Source: CAVPEW01 sp050247895 (lineage in GTDB: Bacteria; Actinomycetota; Acidimicrobiia; Acidimicrobiales; VFJN01). Taken from it: DNA of 12,343 nt. A program made the translations under genes and the position numbers. Within the stretch, counting starts at the first letter, position 1; the number at the start of each line of letters is the position of its first letter. Positions 1 to 6,354 of the stretch are shown here, piece by piece. Below the pieces are notes generated by a model. The model was not told the DNA's origin, searched no databases, and worked only from the letters and a program-made list of their open reading frames with translations. The stretch spans positions 1 to 12,343 of the forward strand of contig JBFWTJ010000101.1 of assembly GCA_050247895.1 (NCBI GenBank). Reading direction: 5' to 3'.

Positions 1-786
1 GCCAACTTCCTGGCCGCCCAACCGGTGTCACCGCTCGAGAAGCAGCACGCCGTGCGATCCGTGCTGATGGCACCGGTGCTCGACAACGTCCACGCCTGGC
101 AGGAGCGGTTCGGCATCGCCGAGGTGTGGGTGATGTTCAACATGACCGAGGTCTCCTCGCCGCTCATGAGGACCGGCCCGGTGGTCGATCCCGCGACCTG
201 CGGGCGGCCGCGGCCCGGCGCGGAGGTCCGGGTCGTCGACGAGAACGACATCGAGGTGCCACCGGGCCAGGTCGGCGAGCTCATCGTGCGGACCGACCTG
301 CCCTGGGAGATGAACCTGGGCTACTACGGCATGCCCGAAGCCACCCAGGCCGCCTGGCGGAACGGCTGGTTCCACACCGGCGACGCGTTCAGGCGGGACG
401 CCGACGGGAACCACTACTACATCGACCGGATCAAGGACTGCATCCGCCGGCGGGGTGAGAACGTCTCGTCGTTCGAGGTCGAGAGCGAGATCAACACCTA
501 CGACGGCGTGCAGGAGAGCGCGGTGGTCGCCGTTCCCAGCGAGCACGGCGAGGACGAGATCAAGGCCTGCATCGTGGCCCGGGACGGGGCCGACATCGAG
601 CTTCCCGGGCTCGTCGCCCACCTCGCCGAGCGGCTGCCCTACTTCATGGTGCCGCGCTACTACGAGGTGATCCCCGCCCTCCCGATGACCCCGACGAGCA
701 AGGTCAAGAAGGCCGACCTGCGGGCCGCCGGCAGGACCAGCTCGACCTGGGACCGAGAGGCCGCCGGCATCAAGGTCTCGCGCTGA
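1..786 (+). CDS. Acyl-CoA synthetase / AMP-dependent ligase, C-terminal part (5' end outside window)
   Basis: The frame is open from base 1, so the gene starts upstream; 261 C-terminal residues are present. Ligases of this ANL family join a carboxylic acid to CoA through an acyl-adenylate. Visible signatures are an A5-like FNMTE (usual form YGxTE), a WFHTGD segment with the ATP-ribose Asp, the DRIKD hinge followed by RRRGENVSSFEVE, and a C-terminal domain ending in PTSKVKKADLR, whose first Lys fits the adenylation lysine. The usual Gly before that Lys is Ser here. The layout resembles CaiC-like crotonobetaine/carnitine-CoA ligases, but the substrate is not predictable. The gene ends 62 nt before the transporter lipoprotein on the same strand, so co-transcription and a role in activating the imported compound are plausible inferences. 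Confidence 0.9.
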   Translation, partial: ANFLAAQPVSPLEKQHAVRSVLMAPVLDNVHAWQERFGIAEVWVMFNMTEVSSPLMRTGPVVDPATCGRPRPGAEVRVVDENDIEVPPGQVGELIVRTDLPWEMNLGYYGMPEATQAAWRNGWFHTGDAFRRDADGNHYYIDRIKDCIRRRGENVSSFEVESEINTYDGVQESAVVAVPSEHGEDEIKACIVARDGADIELPGLVAHLAERLPYFMVPRYYEVIPALPMTPTSKVKKADLRAAGRTSSTWDREAAGIKVSR

Positions 787-848
787 CGCGCGCGGCCACC
801 GACCCACATCGAGAGAACCGACGACGACCCGAAAGGTTGTGTCCGAAC

Positions 849-2105
849 ATGCGCAACAGATCCCACCTCCGCCTCGCCGTCGCCGCCCTGCTGTCCTTCT
901 CGCTGATCGCCGCGGCGTGCGGCGACGACGACGACTCGGCCGACGAGGCGCCCGAGCAGGGTGGAGGGGGCAACGGGTCCGGCGCGACCGGCGATCCGAT
1001 CCGGATCGGCGTGCCCCTGCCCGTGTCGGGAGCCCTCGCCAGCGTGGGCGAGCCGATGCTCAAGGCGGCCGAGCTCGCCATCGACACCGCCAACGAGGCC
1101 GGGGGCGTGGAGATCGACGGCGTCGACCACCTCTTCGAGCTCGTCGAGCTGGACACCAAGGGTGCCCCGGAGGACTCGCTGACCGTCATGAAGAAGGCCG
1201 TCGAGACCGACGGCCTCCAGCTCTTCGCCGGCTTCGTGTCGAGCCCCGCCTTCCAGGCCGCCGTGCCGACGCTCCAGGCCAACGACACGGTCCTGATCAT
1301 CGCCGGCTCGCTGCTCCCCGTGCACGACGGCGACAAGATCTTCACCGTCCTGCTGCCCATCAAGCAGCAGACCCAGGCGCAGGTCGACTTCGCCATGTCC
1401 GAGCTCGGGGCCGAGAAGTTCGCCCTGTTCTACGACCAGACCCACACCTCGTACATGGACAACGTCGACGACCTCAAGGACTACATCGAGGACCAGGGCG
1501 GCGAGGTCGTGGCCGACGAGCGGTTCTCGTCCGGCGACTCGGACTTCCGGGCCCAGCTCAACTCGATCAAGAGCTCCGGTGCGGAGGTCGTCCTCGAAGG
1601 CGGCTACCCGACCCCGGAGACCTCGATCTTCAAGCAGCGGGACGAGCTCGACATGACCGACATCGCGTGGTTCTACTCGGGCACGCACACCGCGGCCCAG
1701 GTGCAGGAGAACGGCATCGCCGACGGCCTGGCCAACGCCTACGCACCCTTCGGTCGTGAGGCGAAGGCCCTCGCCGCGGACGGCTCGCCGGAGGCCAAGG
1801 CCCTGGTCGACGCCATGCAGGCCGAGTACAAGATGGACCTCGGCCTGCTCGGTGGCCAGATGTACGCCGCGATCTCCACGCTCATGGAGGGCGTCAGGGT
1901 CGCCGGCAGCAGCGACCCGGGCGACGTCGCCGCCGCCCTGGCGAAGCTGAAGCCCGACTTCGACGGCATCAAGGTCGTCGACGTGGTCCCGACCGACGAC
2001 GACCTCCTCTTCAACGACGACGGCAGCGTCAACTACGACATCTACATCAGGAAGTTCGAAGGCACCGACTGGACCGTCATCGGTTCGCTGGCCGACTTCC
2101 TCTGA
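849..2105 (+). CDS. ABC transporter substrate-binding lipoprotein, branched-chain amino acid (LivJ/LivK) type
   Basis: This is the extracytoplasmic receptor of the importer encoded just downstream. The 418-residue product has a basic N-terminus, a hydrophobic stretch (about residues 8-23) and a relaxed lipobox ending at Cys24 (IAAAC), so it should be lipid-anchored on the outer face of the membrane. An acidic, then Gly-rich linker (residues 25-50) precedes a type I periplasmic-binding fold (Peripla_BP_6) that opens with IRIGVPLPVSGAL and runs to the C-terminus. ATG 849 was chosen because GAAAGG at 831-836 lies 12 nt upstream and the signal peptide begins there; the in-frame TTG at 837 abuts that motif and adds only MCPN. 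Liv-type receptors also bind amides, aromatic acids and other carboxylates. The flanking ligase and dehydratase genes make a non-amino-acid ligand more likely here (inference). Confidence 0.93.
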   Translation: MRNRSHLRLAVAALLSFSLIAAACGDDDDSADEAPEQGGGGNGSGATGDPIRIGVPLPVSGALASVGEPMLKAAELAIDTANEAGGVEIDGVDHLFELVELDTKGAPEDSLTVMKKAVETDGLQLFAGFVSSPAFQAAVPTLQANDTVLIIAGSLLPVHDGDKIFTVLLPIKQQTQAQVDFAMSELGAEKFALFYDQTHTSYMDNVDDLKDYIEDQGGEVVADERFSSGDSDFRAQLNSIKSSGAEVVLEGGYPTPETSIFKQRDELDMTDIAWFYSGTHTAAQVQENGIADGLANAYAPFGREAKALAADGSPEAKALVDAMQAEYKMDLGLLGGQMYAAISTLMEGVRVAGSSDPGDVAAALAKLKPDFDGIKVVDVVPTDDDLLFNDDGSVNYDIYIRKFEGTDWTVIGSLADFL

Positions 2106-2141
2106 GTTGGCCGCTCCCGCCGACCCCAGGGGCCGCCGTCG

Positions 2142-2999
2142 ATGACCCTCTTCCTGCAGCTGACCATCGACGGGTGGGTGGCGGGGAGCCTGTACCTGCT
2201 CATGGCCCTGGGCCTGGTGCTGATGTTCGGGGCGCTGCGCGTCCCGAACGTCGCACTGGGCCAGGGCTACGCCGTGGGCGCCATGGTGACCTACGTCGTG
2301 CTGGGCTGGGGCGTCCCCTACCCCGGCGCCGTGCTCGGCGCGGCGGTCGTCGGCGCCCTCATCGGCATCGTCACCGAGCTGGTCTTCCGGCGGATCCCCC
2401 ACGAGTCCGAGCTCCACGGGATGATCGCCGCGTTCGCCATCTTCTTCGCCCTCGAAGCCGGCGGCTTCATCCTCTGGGGCCCCGACCCCCGGGCCATCAA
2501 CTGGAGGATCCCGGGGACCATCCACCTCGGCGACCTGATCCTCACCTACCACCGCCTGGCCCTGGCCCTCACGGCCCTCGCCCTCATCGTCGCCCTGTTC
2601 GTCACCCTCCAGAAGACCGCCTTCGGTCGCGACGTGCGCGCCGTGGCCCAGAACCGGGACGCCGCGACGGTGCTCGGCGTCGACGTGAAGAAGGTCGCGC
2701 TCGTCGTCTTCGCCCTGGCCGGCGCGCTCACTGGCCTCGCCGGCGCGCTGTCCGGCACCCAGGACGCCATCACCCCGGCGATGGCCCTGTTCCCGACGCT
2801 CAAGGCCTTCGTCATCATCGTCGTCGGCGGCATGACGTTGCGGGGCGCCGTGGTGGCCGCCTACGTGCTCGCCCTGTCGGAGGTCTACGCGGCCGGCTAC
2901 GTGTCGTCGGGCTACAAGGACGCCGTGGCCTTCATCCTGCTGGCGGCGATCCTGGTCATCCGGCCGCAGGGCATCATGGGGATCCGGTCCCATGTCTAG
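2142..2999 (+). CDS. Branched-chain amino acid-type ABC transporter permease, LivH family
   Basis: This is one of the two membrane subunits that form the translocation path with the LivM-type partner. The 285 residues are almost entirely hydrophobic, with about eight membrane segments. The family N-terminal motif appears as RVPNVALGQG (33-42), where many LivH proteins have NFAHG. The cytoplasmic coupling loop is clear at 162-182 (GRDVRAVAQN, then AATVLGVDV), as is the C-terminal RPQGIMG (274-280). Length is normal for the family. ATG 2142 has AGGGG at 2128-2132, 9 nt upstream. The gene follows the receptor by 36 nt and its end overlaps the next permease by 8 nt, which implies translational coupling. 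Confidence 0.95.
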   Translation: MTLFLQLTIDGWVAGSLYLLMALGLVLMFGALRVPNVALGQGYAVGAMVTYVVLGWGVPYPGAVLGAAVVGALIGIVTELVFRRIPHESELHGMIAAFAIFFALEAGGFILWGPDPRAINWRIPGTIHLGDLILTYHRLALALTALALIVALFVTLQKTAFGRDVRAVAQNRDAATVLGVDVKKVALVVFALAGALTGLAGALSGTQDAITPAMALFPTLKAFVIIVVGGMTLRGAVVAAYVLALSEVYAAGYVSSGYKDAVAFILLAAILVIRPQGIMGIRSHV

Positions 3000-4071
3000 G
3001 GCACGGGCGCTGTCCTGGATCCGGTGGCCGGTCGTCGTGGTCCTCGCCGCCCTCTGGCCCCACACGGGCCCCGAGCCGTACCAGATGACGGTGGCCATCC
3101 TCCTGCTCATCTGGGTGGTGGTGGCCTCGGCCCTCAACGTCGTGAACGGGTACACGGGCCAGGTCTCGCTGGCCCAGGGCGTCTTCTTCGGCCTCGGCGC
3201 CTACACGACGGCCATCGCCCAGCGCGACCACGGGCTGAGCTTCGTGCCGATCGTCGTGCTCGCGCTCCTCGTGTCGGCCGGGGTGGCGGCGGTCATCGCC
3301 GTCCCGGCCTTCCGGGCCCGACACCTCCAGTTCACGATCTTCACGCTGGGCCTCGCCGTCGTGTTCACGCAGGTCCTCCTGAACCAGCGCAGCCTCACCG
3401 GCGGGCCCAGCGGCCTTCCCGGCATCGTGCGCCCGGGCCTGGTCGGCATCGGTGACCTGGGCGTGACCGTCACCTCGGAGAGGGACATGTACTACCTGTG
3501 CCTCGCCACCGTCGTGGTGGTCGTGGCCGTGGTGGCCACGGTGGCACGGTCGAGCATCGGCCGGGTCTTCTGCGGGATCCGTGACGACGAGGACCGGGTC
3601 GCCGCGCTCGGGTACCCGACCCACGCCTACAAGGCCCTGGCCTTCGTGATCTCCGGGGCGCTGGGATCGCTGGGCGGCGTCCTGTTCGCCTACTACATGG
3701 GCTTCGTCTCCCCGACGTCGTTCGGGATCGTCCCCGCGTTCACCGCGCTGATGATCATCGTGGTCGGGGGTTCGGGCACGATCGCCGGGCCGGTGCTCGG
3801 CGCGTTCGTCATCAAGGGCGTGCCCGAGTTCTTCCGGTTCGGCCGGGACCTCGGCGTCCTGCTGTTCTCCCTCGTGCTGCTCGCCGTCGTCCTGCTGGCC
3901 AGGGACGGCCTCGTGTCGGTCTTCCGGAGGGCGTGGGCAGAGGTCGAGCGCCGGCTCCGCCGCGACCGCGGGGCGGCCGACCGGGAACGACCGGCCGGCG
4001 CCCGCCACCACGACGAGGCCGCGTCGGCCGCCGCGCCGCCGGTCGAGGCCGTCGGGACGGGCCGACCGTGA
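2992..4071 (+). CDS. Branched-chain amino acid-type ABC transporter permease, LivM family
   Basis: This is the second membrane subunit of the importer. The LivM signature NGYTGQVSLAQGVFFGLGAY lies at 52-71, the coupling loop at 190-208 (GRVFCGIRDDE, then ALGY) and the family GGSGTIAGPVLGA at 259-271. About eight to ten hydrophobic segments end near residue 303. A charged, Ala/Arg/Pro-rich tail of roughly 48 residues (312-359) then projects into the cytoplasm; it has no recognised domain and is longer than in many LivM proteins. The start overlaps the LivH-type gene by 8 nt (ATGTCTAG) and the stop overlaps the LivG-type GTG start by 4 nt (GTGA). Confidence 0.94.
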   Translation: MSRARALSWIRWPVVVVLAALWPHTGPEPYQMTVAILLLIWVVVASALNVVNGYTGQVSLAQGVFFGLGAYTTAIAQRDHGLSFVPIVVLALLVSAGVAAVIAVPAFRARHLQFTIFTLGLAVVFTQVLLNQRSLTGGPSGLPGIVRPGLVGIGDLGVTVTSERDMYYLCLATVVVVVAVVATVARSSIGRVFCGIRDDEDRVAALGYPTHAYKALAFVISGALGSLGGVLFAYYMGFVSPTSFGIVPAFTALMIIVVGGSGTIAGPVLGAFVIKGVPEFFRFGRDLGVLLFSLVLLAVVLLARDGLVSVFRRAWAEVERRLRRDRGAADRERPAGARHHDEAASAAAPPVEAVGTGRP

Positions 4072-4796
4072 CCTCCGCGACCACGCCGACGGTCCTGTCG
4101 GCCAAGGGCCTCCGCAAGCAGTTCCGCGGCGTCCTGGCCATCGACGACGTCGACATCGACGTCGAGGCCGGACGGGTCCTCGGCATCATCGGCCCGAACG
4201 GATCGGGCAAGACCACGGCGTTCAACCTGCTGACCGGCTTCGTGGCCCGGGACGCGGGCTCGATCGAGGTCGACGGCGTGGCGCACCGCCGGTGCAGCCC
4301 CCGCCGCATGGCCAGGGCCGGCCTCTCGCGGACGTTCCAGCAGTGCAAGGTGTTCCCGAAGATGTCGGTCGAGGACCACCTGTCCATGTCCCGCCGACCC
4401 GACCGCCGCCGGCAGGACGCCGACGCGTGGGAGGCGCTGGTCGAGGACCTCGTCGGCCGGCTGGGCCGCGACCACCTCCTGGGCGACTGCTCCTTCGGCG
4501 ACCGGAAGCGGGTGGAGATCGCCATGGCGGTCGCCCAGCGGCCGCTGGTCCTCCTCCTCGACGAGATCGCCGCCGGCGTCGACGTGTCGGTCGTCCAGCT
4601 CATCGAGCGCACCGTCCGCCAGGTCGCCGGGCTCGGCGCCGGCGTGGTGCTCGTCGAGCACGACGTCCCCTTCGTCATGGGGCTCAGCGACGAGGTCCTG
4701 GCCCTCGACCACGGCGTGGTCATCGCACGCGGCACGCCCGAAGCGGTGCGTGCCGACCCCCAGGTGCAGGAGGCCTACCTTGGCCGCCACCGGTGA
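4068..4796 (+). CDS. ABC transporter ATP-binding protein, LivG family
   Basis: One of two nucleotide-binding subunits powering the importer; 242 residues, close to the usual LivG length. Walker A is GPNGSGKTT (42-50), the Q-loop lies in TFQQCKVF (89-96), Walker B is LVLLLDE (160-166) and the H-loop His is in VEHD (196-199). The C-terminal EAYLG is typical of the family. The ABC signature is degenerate: CSFGDRKR (141-148) replaces LSGGQxR, and Walker B continues DEIAAGVD instead of DEPxxGLD. The GTG start at 4068 overlaps the permease stop as GTGA. Upstream in-frame codons back to 3933 lie inside the permease tail and encode only low-complexity Arg/Pro/Gly, so they were rejected. Confidence 0.93.
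   Translation: MTSATTPTVLSAKGLRKQFRGVLAIDDVDIDVEAGRVLGIIGPNGSGKTTAFNLLTGFVARDAGSIEVDGVAHRRCSPRRMARAGLSRTFQQCKVFPKMSVEDHLSMSRRPDRRRQDADAWEALVEDLVGRLGRDHLLGDCSFGDRKRVEIAMAVAQRPLVLLLDEIAAGVDVSVVQLIERTVRQVAGLGAGVVLVEHDVPFVMGLSDEVLALDHGVVIARGTPEAVRADPQVQEAYLGRHR
4768..4773 (+). promoter_or_regulatory. Ribosome-binding site selecting a TTG start for the LivF-type gene
   Basis: A perfect AGGAGG lies inside the end of the LivG-type gene, 6 nt before TTG 4780. It decides the start: the in-frame GTG candidates further upstream have no such site, and the protein homology (LLQVEDLAAGYG) begins just after this TTG. Confidence 0.8.
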
Positions 4797-5913
4797 CGCC
4801 CTCCTCCAGGTCGAGGACCTGGCCGCGGGCTACGGCCCGGTCCCGGTCCTCGCCGACGTCTCGCTCCACGTCGCGGCGGGCGAGATCGTGGCGCTCGTCG
4901 GCCCGAACGGGGCCGGGAAGACGACCCTGGTGCGCTCGATCGCCGCGTTGCACCGACCGAGCGGCGGGCGGGTCGTCTTCGGCGGCGAGGACGTCACGGG
5001 GCGGTCGGCCCTCTCGTTGACCCGCCAGGGCATGAGCACCCTGCTGCAGGGCCGCAGCGCCTTCCTGGAGCTGACCGTCGACGAGAACCTGCGCATCGCG
5101 GCCGACCACTGCCGGCCCGGCGCGGACACCTCGCCCGAGCTCGGCTACGAGCTCTTCCCCGCGCTGGCGGCCAAGCGGCACTCCCTGGCCCAGGACCTCT
5201 CCGGCGGCCAGCAGCGGATGGTGGAGCTCGCCCGGCTCGTCATCGGCCAGCCCCGGCTCGCCATCCTCGACGAGCCCTCCCTGGGGCTCGCCCCCCTGGT
5301 GCTCGACGACGTCTTCGACATGGTCGAGCGGCTCCGGGCCATGAACGGGTGCGGCGTCCTGCTCGTCGAGCAGAACGTCAGGCGGGCGCTCGACGTGTGC
5401 GACCGCGTGTACGTGCTGCAGCTCGGCCGGGTCGTGCTGGAGGCGGATGCCACGGCCCAGGCCGAGGAGCGCATCATGCAGGTCTACTTGGGAGGCGGTG
5501 AGGATCCGATGAGCAGTGCCATGGTCTCGTACCTGGACCTCGAACCCGGGCTGGAGCTCGGTCGTCGGGAGGTGGAGGTGACCCCCGAGGCGGTCGCCGC
5601 GTACAACGCCTCGATCGGTCGGCCCGACGACGAGCAGGTCCCGCTGACGATCTGGGACAACGACGCCGGCGTGAGCATCCCGACCCGGGTCGAGATGCCC
5701 GACGGCGTCCAGGCCAAGCACGACTACGAGTTCCTCGCCCCCCTCGCCATCGGCGACCGCCTGCTGGTGGTCACCTCGGTGGAGGAGACCTTCGAACGCA
5801 AGGGGAACCGGTTCGCCACGTTCGCGGTACGGGTCGAGCGAGGAGGCGCAGAGGTCGCCCGGGCCCGCATGACGGTGCTCTGCGCCCGTGCGCCCCAGGA
5901 GGTGCAGGCATGA
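4780..5913 (+). CDS. Fusion: LivF-family ABC ATPase (N-terminal) with MaoC/FAS1-like dehydratase domain (C-terminal)
   Basis: One continuous 377-codon frame. Residues 1-243 are a full LivF ATPase: Walker A GPNGAGKTT (41-49), Q-loop Q90, signature LSGGQQR (140-146), Walker B LAILDE (160-165), and VEQN (196-199), the Gln-for-His form usual in LivF. The ATPase ends at the family's normal C-terminus (QVYLGG, 235-239). The frame continues into a 134-residue hot-dog domain from Met244 that resembles MaoC_dehydrat_N / FAS1-like dehydratase, including the segment FLAPLAIGDRLLVVT. LivF proteins are normally about 235-245 residues, so the fusion is unusual. It may come from a 1-nt deletion joining two genes, in the cell or in the assembly; an internal start at 5509 could also yield the domain alone. 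The TTG start overlaps the LivG-type gene by 17 nt, and the stop overlaps the next gene as ATGA. Confidence 0.85.
   Translation: MAATGDALLQVEDLAAGYGPVPVLADVSLHVAAGEIVALVGPNGAGKTTLVRSIAALHRPSGGRVVFGGEDVTGRSALSLTRQGMSTLLQGRSAFLELTVDENLRIAADHCRPGADTSPELGYELFPALAAKRHSLAQDLSGGQQRMVELARLVIGQPRLAILDEPSLGLAPLVLDDVFDMVERLRAMNGCGVLLVEQNVRRALDVCDRVYVLQLGRVVLEADATAQAEERIMQVYLGGGEDPMSSAMVSYLDLEPGLELGRREVEVTPEAVAAYNASIGRPDDEQVPLTIWDNDAGVSIPTRVEMPDGVQAKHDYEFLAPLAIGDRLLVVTSVEETFERKGNRFATFAVRVERGGAEVARARMTVLCARAPQEVQA
5499..5511 (+). promoter_or_regulatory. Candidate internal ribosome-binding site and ATG for the dehydratase half
   Basis: TGAGGA at 5499-5504 lies 4 nt before an in-frame ATG at 5509, exactly where the hot-dog homology begins. 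A second purine run, GGGAGG, lies at 5490-5495. The TGA at 5499-5501 is out of frame with LivF by one base; with one extra nucleotide upstream it would be the LivF stop codon. The stretch therefore looks like an ordinary stop/RBS/start junction between two operon genes. If used, it would give a free 134-residue dehydratase subunit at 5509-5913. Confidence 0.55.
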
Positions 5914-6293
5914 CCCGGCGGACCCTGACCTGGACCGCGACCGCCGAGGCGATCGCCGCCTTCTCGGGAGGTGGCAGGACCCTGCCGCTGGAGAACCTCC
6001 ACACCGACGTCGAGGTGGCCCGCTCGATCGGCTTCGACGACGTCGTGGCCCAGGGGATCCAGCAGGTGGCCGTCGTCGCGGCCGACCTGCGGGCCGACGT
6101 CGGGCCCGACTGGGACCGCGGCGGGCGGGTCATGGCCAAGTTCCTCTCACCGGTCCTGCCCGGCATGACCGTGGAGTACGTCATCTCGGAGACCGAGCCC
6201 GGCGACGGCGAGCGCCGCCGGTTCAGCATCCTCGGCTCGGTCGGCGACACGCCCGTCCTCGCCCTCGACGCCGTCGTGGCGGCCGCCGGCTGA
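5910..6293 (+). CDS. MaoC-like acyl dehydratase (hot-dog fold), small subunit
   Basis: The 127-residue protein is a single hot-dog domain of the MaoC/(R)-specific enoyl-CoA hydratase superfamily, which adds or removes water at the 2,3 position of acyl-CoA thioesters. The motif region is LPLENLHTDVEVARSIG (25-41) followed by AQG (47-49). The active-site His (His31) is kept, but the Asp expected five residues before it in the hydratase-2 motif (GDxNPxH) is Pro here. An NxHTD variant like this occurs in a sub-branch of MaoC-like proteins, so function may persist in altered form. AGGAGGT at 5897-5903 lies 6 nt before the ATG, and the gene overlaps the preceding frame by 4 nt. It probably pairs with that dehydratase half as a heterodimer, as HadA/HadB do in mycobacteria (inference). 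Confidence 0.88.
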   Translation: MTRRTLTWTATAEAIAAFSGGGRTLPLENLHTDVEVARSIGFDDVVAQGIQQVAVVAADLRADVGPDWDRGGRVMAKFLSPVLPGMTVEYVISETEPGDGERRRFSILGSVGDTPVLALDAVVAAAG

Positions 6294-6304
6294 CCGCAGG
6301 CCCG

Positions 6305-6346
6305 CGAGGGAGAGCCGGCCGCACCCCCCTGGGCCGGCCTCCCTCG
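6305..6346. terminator. GC-rich hairpin between convergent operons, likely bidirectional terminator
   Basis: An 8-bp stem (CGAGGGAG/CTCCCTCG), a one-base A bulge at 6313 and a 7-bp stem (GCCGGCC/GGCCGGC) enclose an 11-nt loop. It starts 12 nt after the dehydratase stop and ends 9 nt before the stop of the - strand ligase. Neither side has a T-run, as is common for hairpin terminators in high-GC actinobacteria. Its position between two converging genes supports termination in both directions. Confidence 0.75.
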
Positions 6347-6354
6347 CCTCCGGG

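Noticed and set aside
837..848. TTG at 837 as the start of the substrate-binding lipoprotein
   Set aside because: It abuts the only Shine-Dalgarno-like motif (831-836), leaving no spacing, and adds MCPN with an extra Cys before a good signal peptide that starts at ATG 849.
660..3155. 831-codon open frame on the - strand opposite the receptor and LivH-type genes
   Set aside because: The translation is Asp/Glu/His/Gly/Val-rich low-complexity sequence without motifs. It is the expected antisense shadow of GC-rich coding DNA, and the + strand genes are unmistakable.
3933..4067. N-terminal extension of the LivG-type ATPase
   Set aside because: The added residues are Arg/Pro/Gly-rich, overlap the permease by 139 nt and have no ATPase homology; GTG 4068 gives a standard GTGA overlap.
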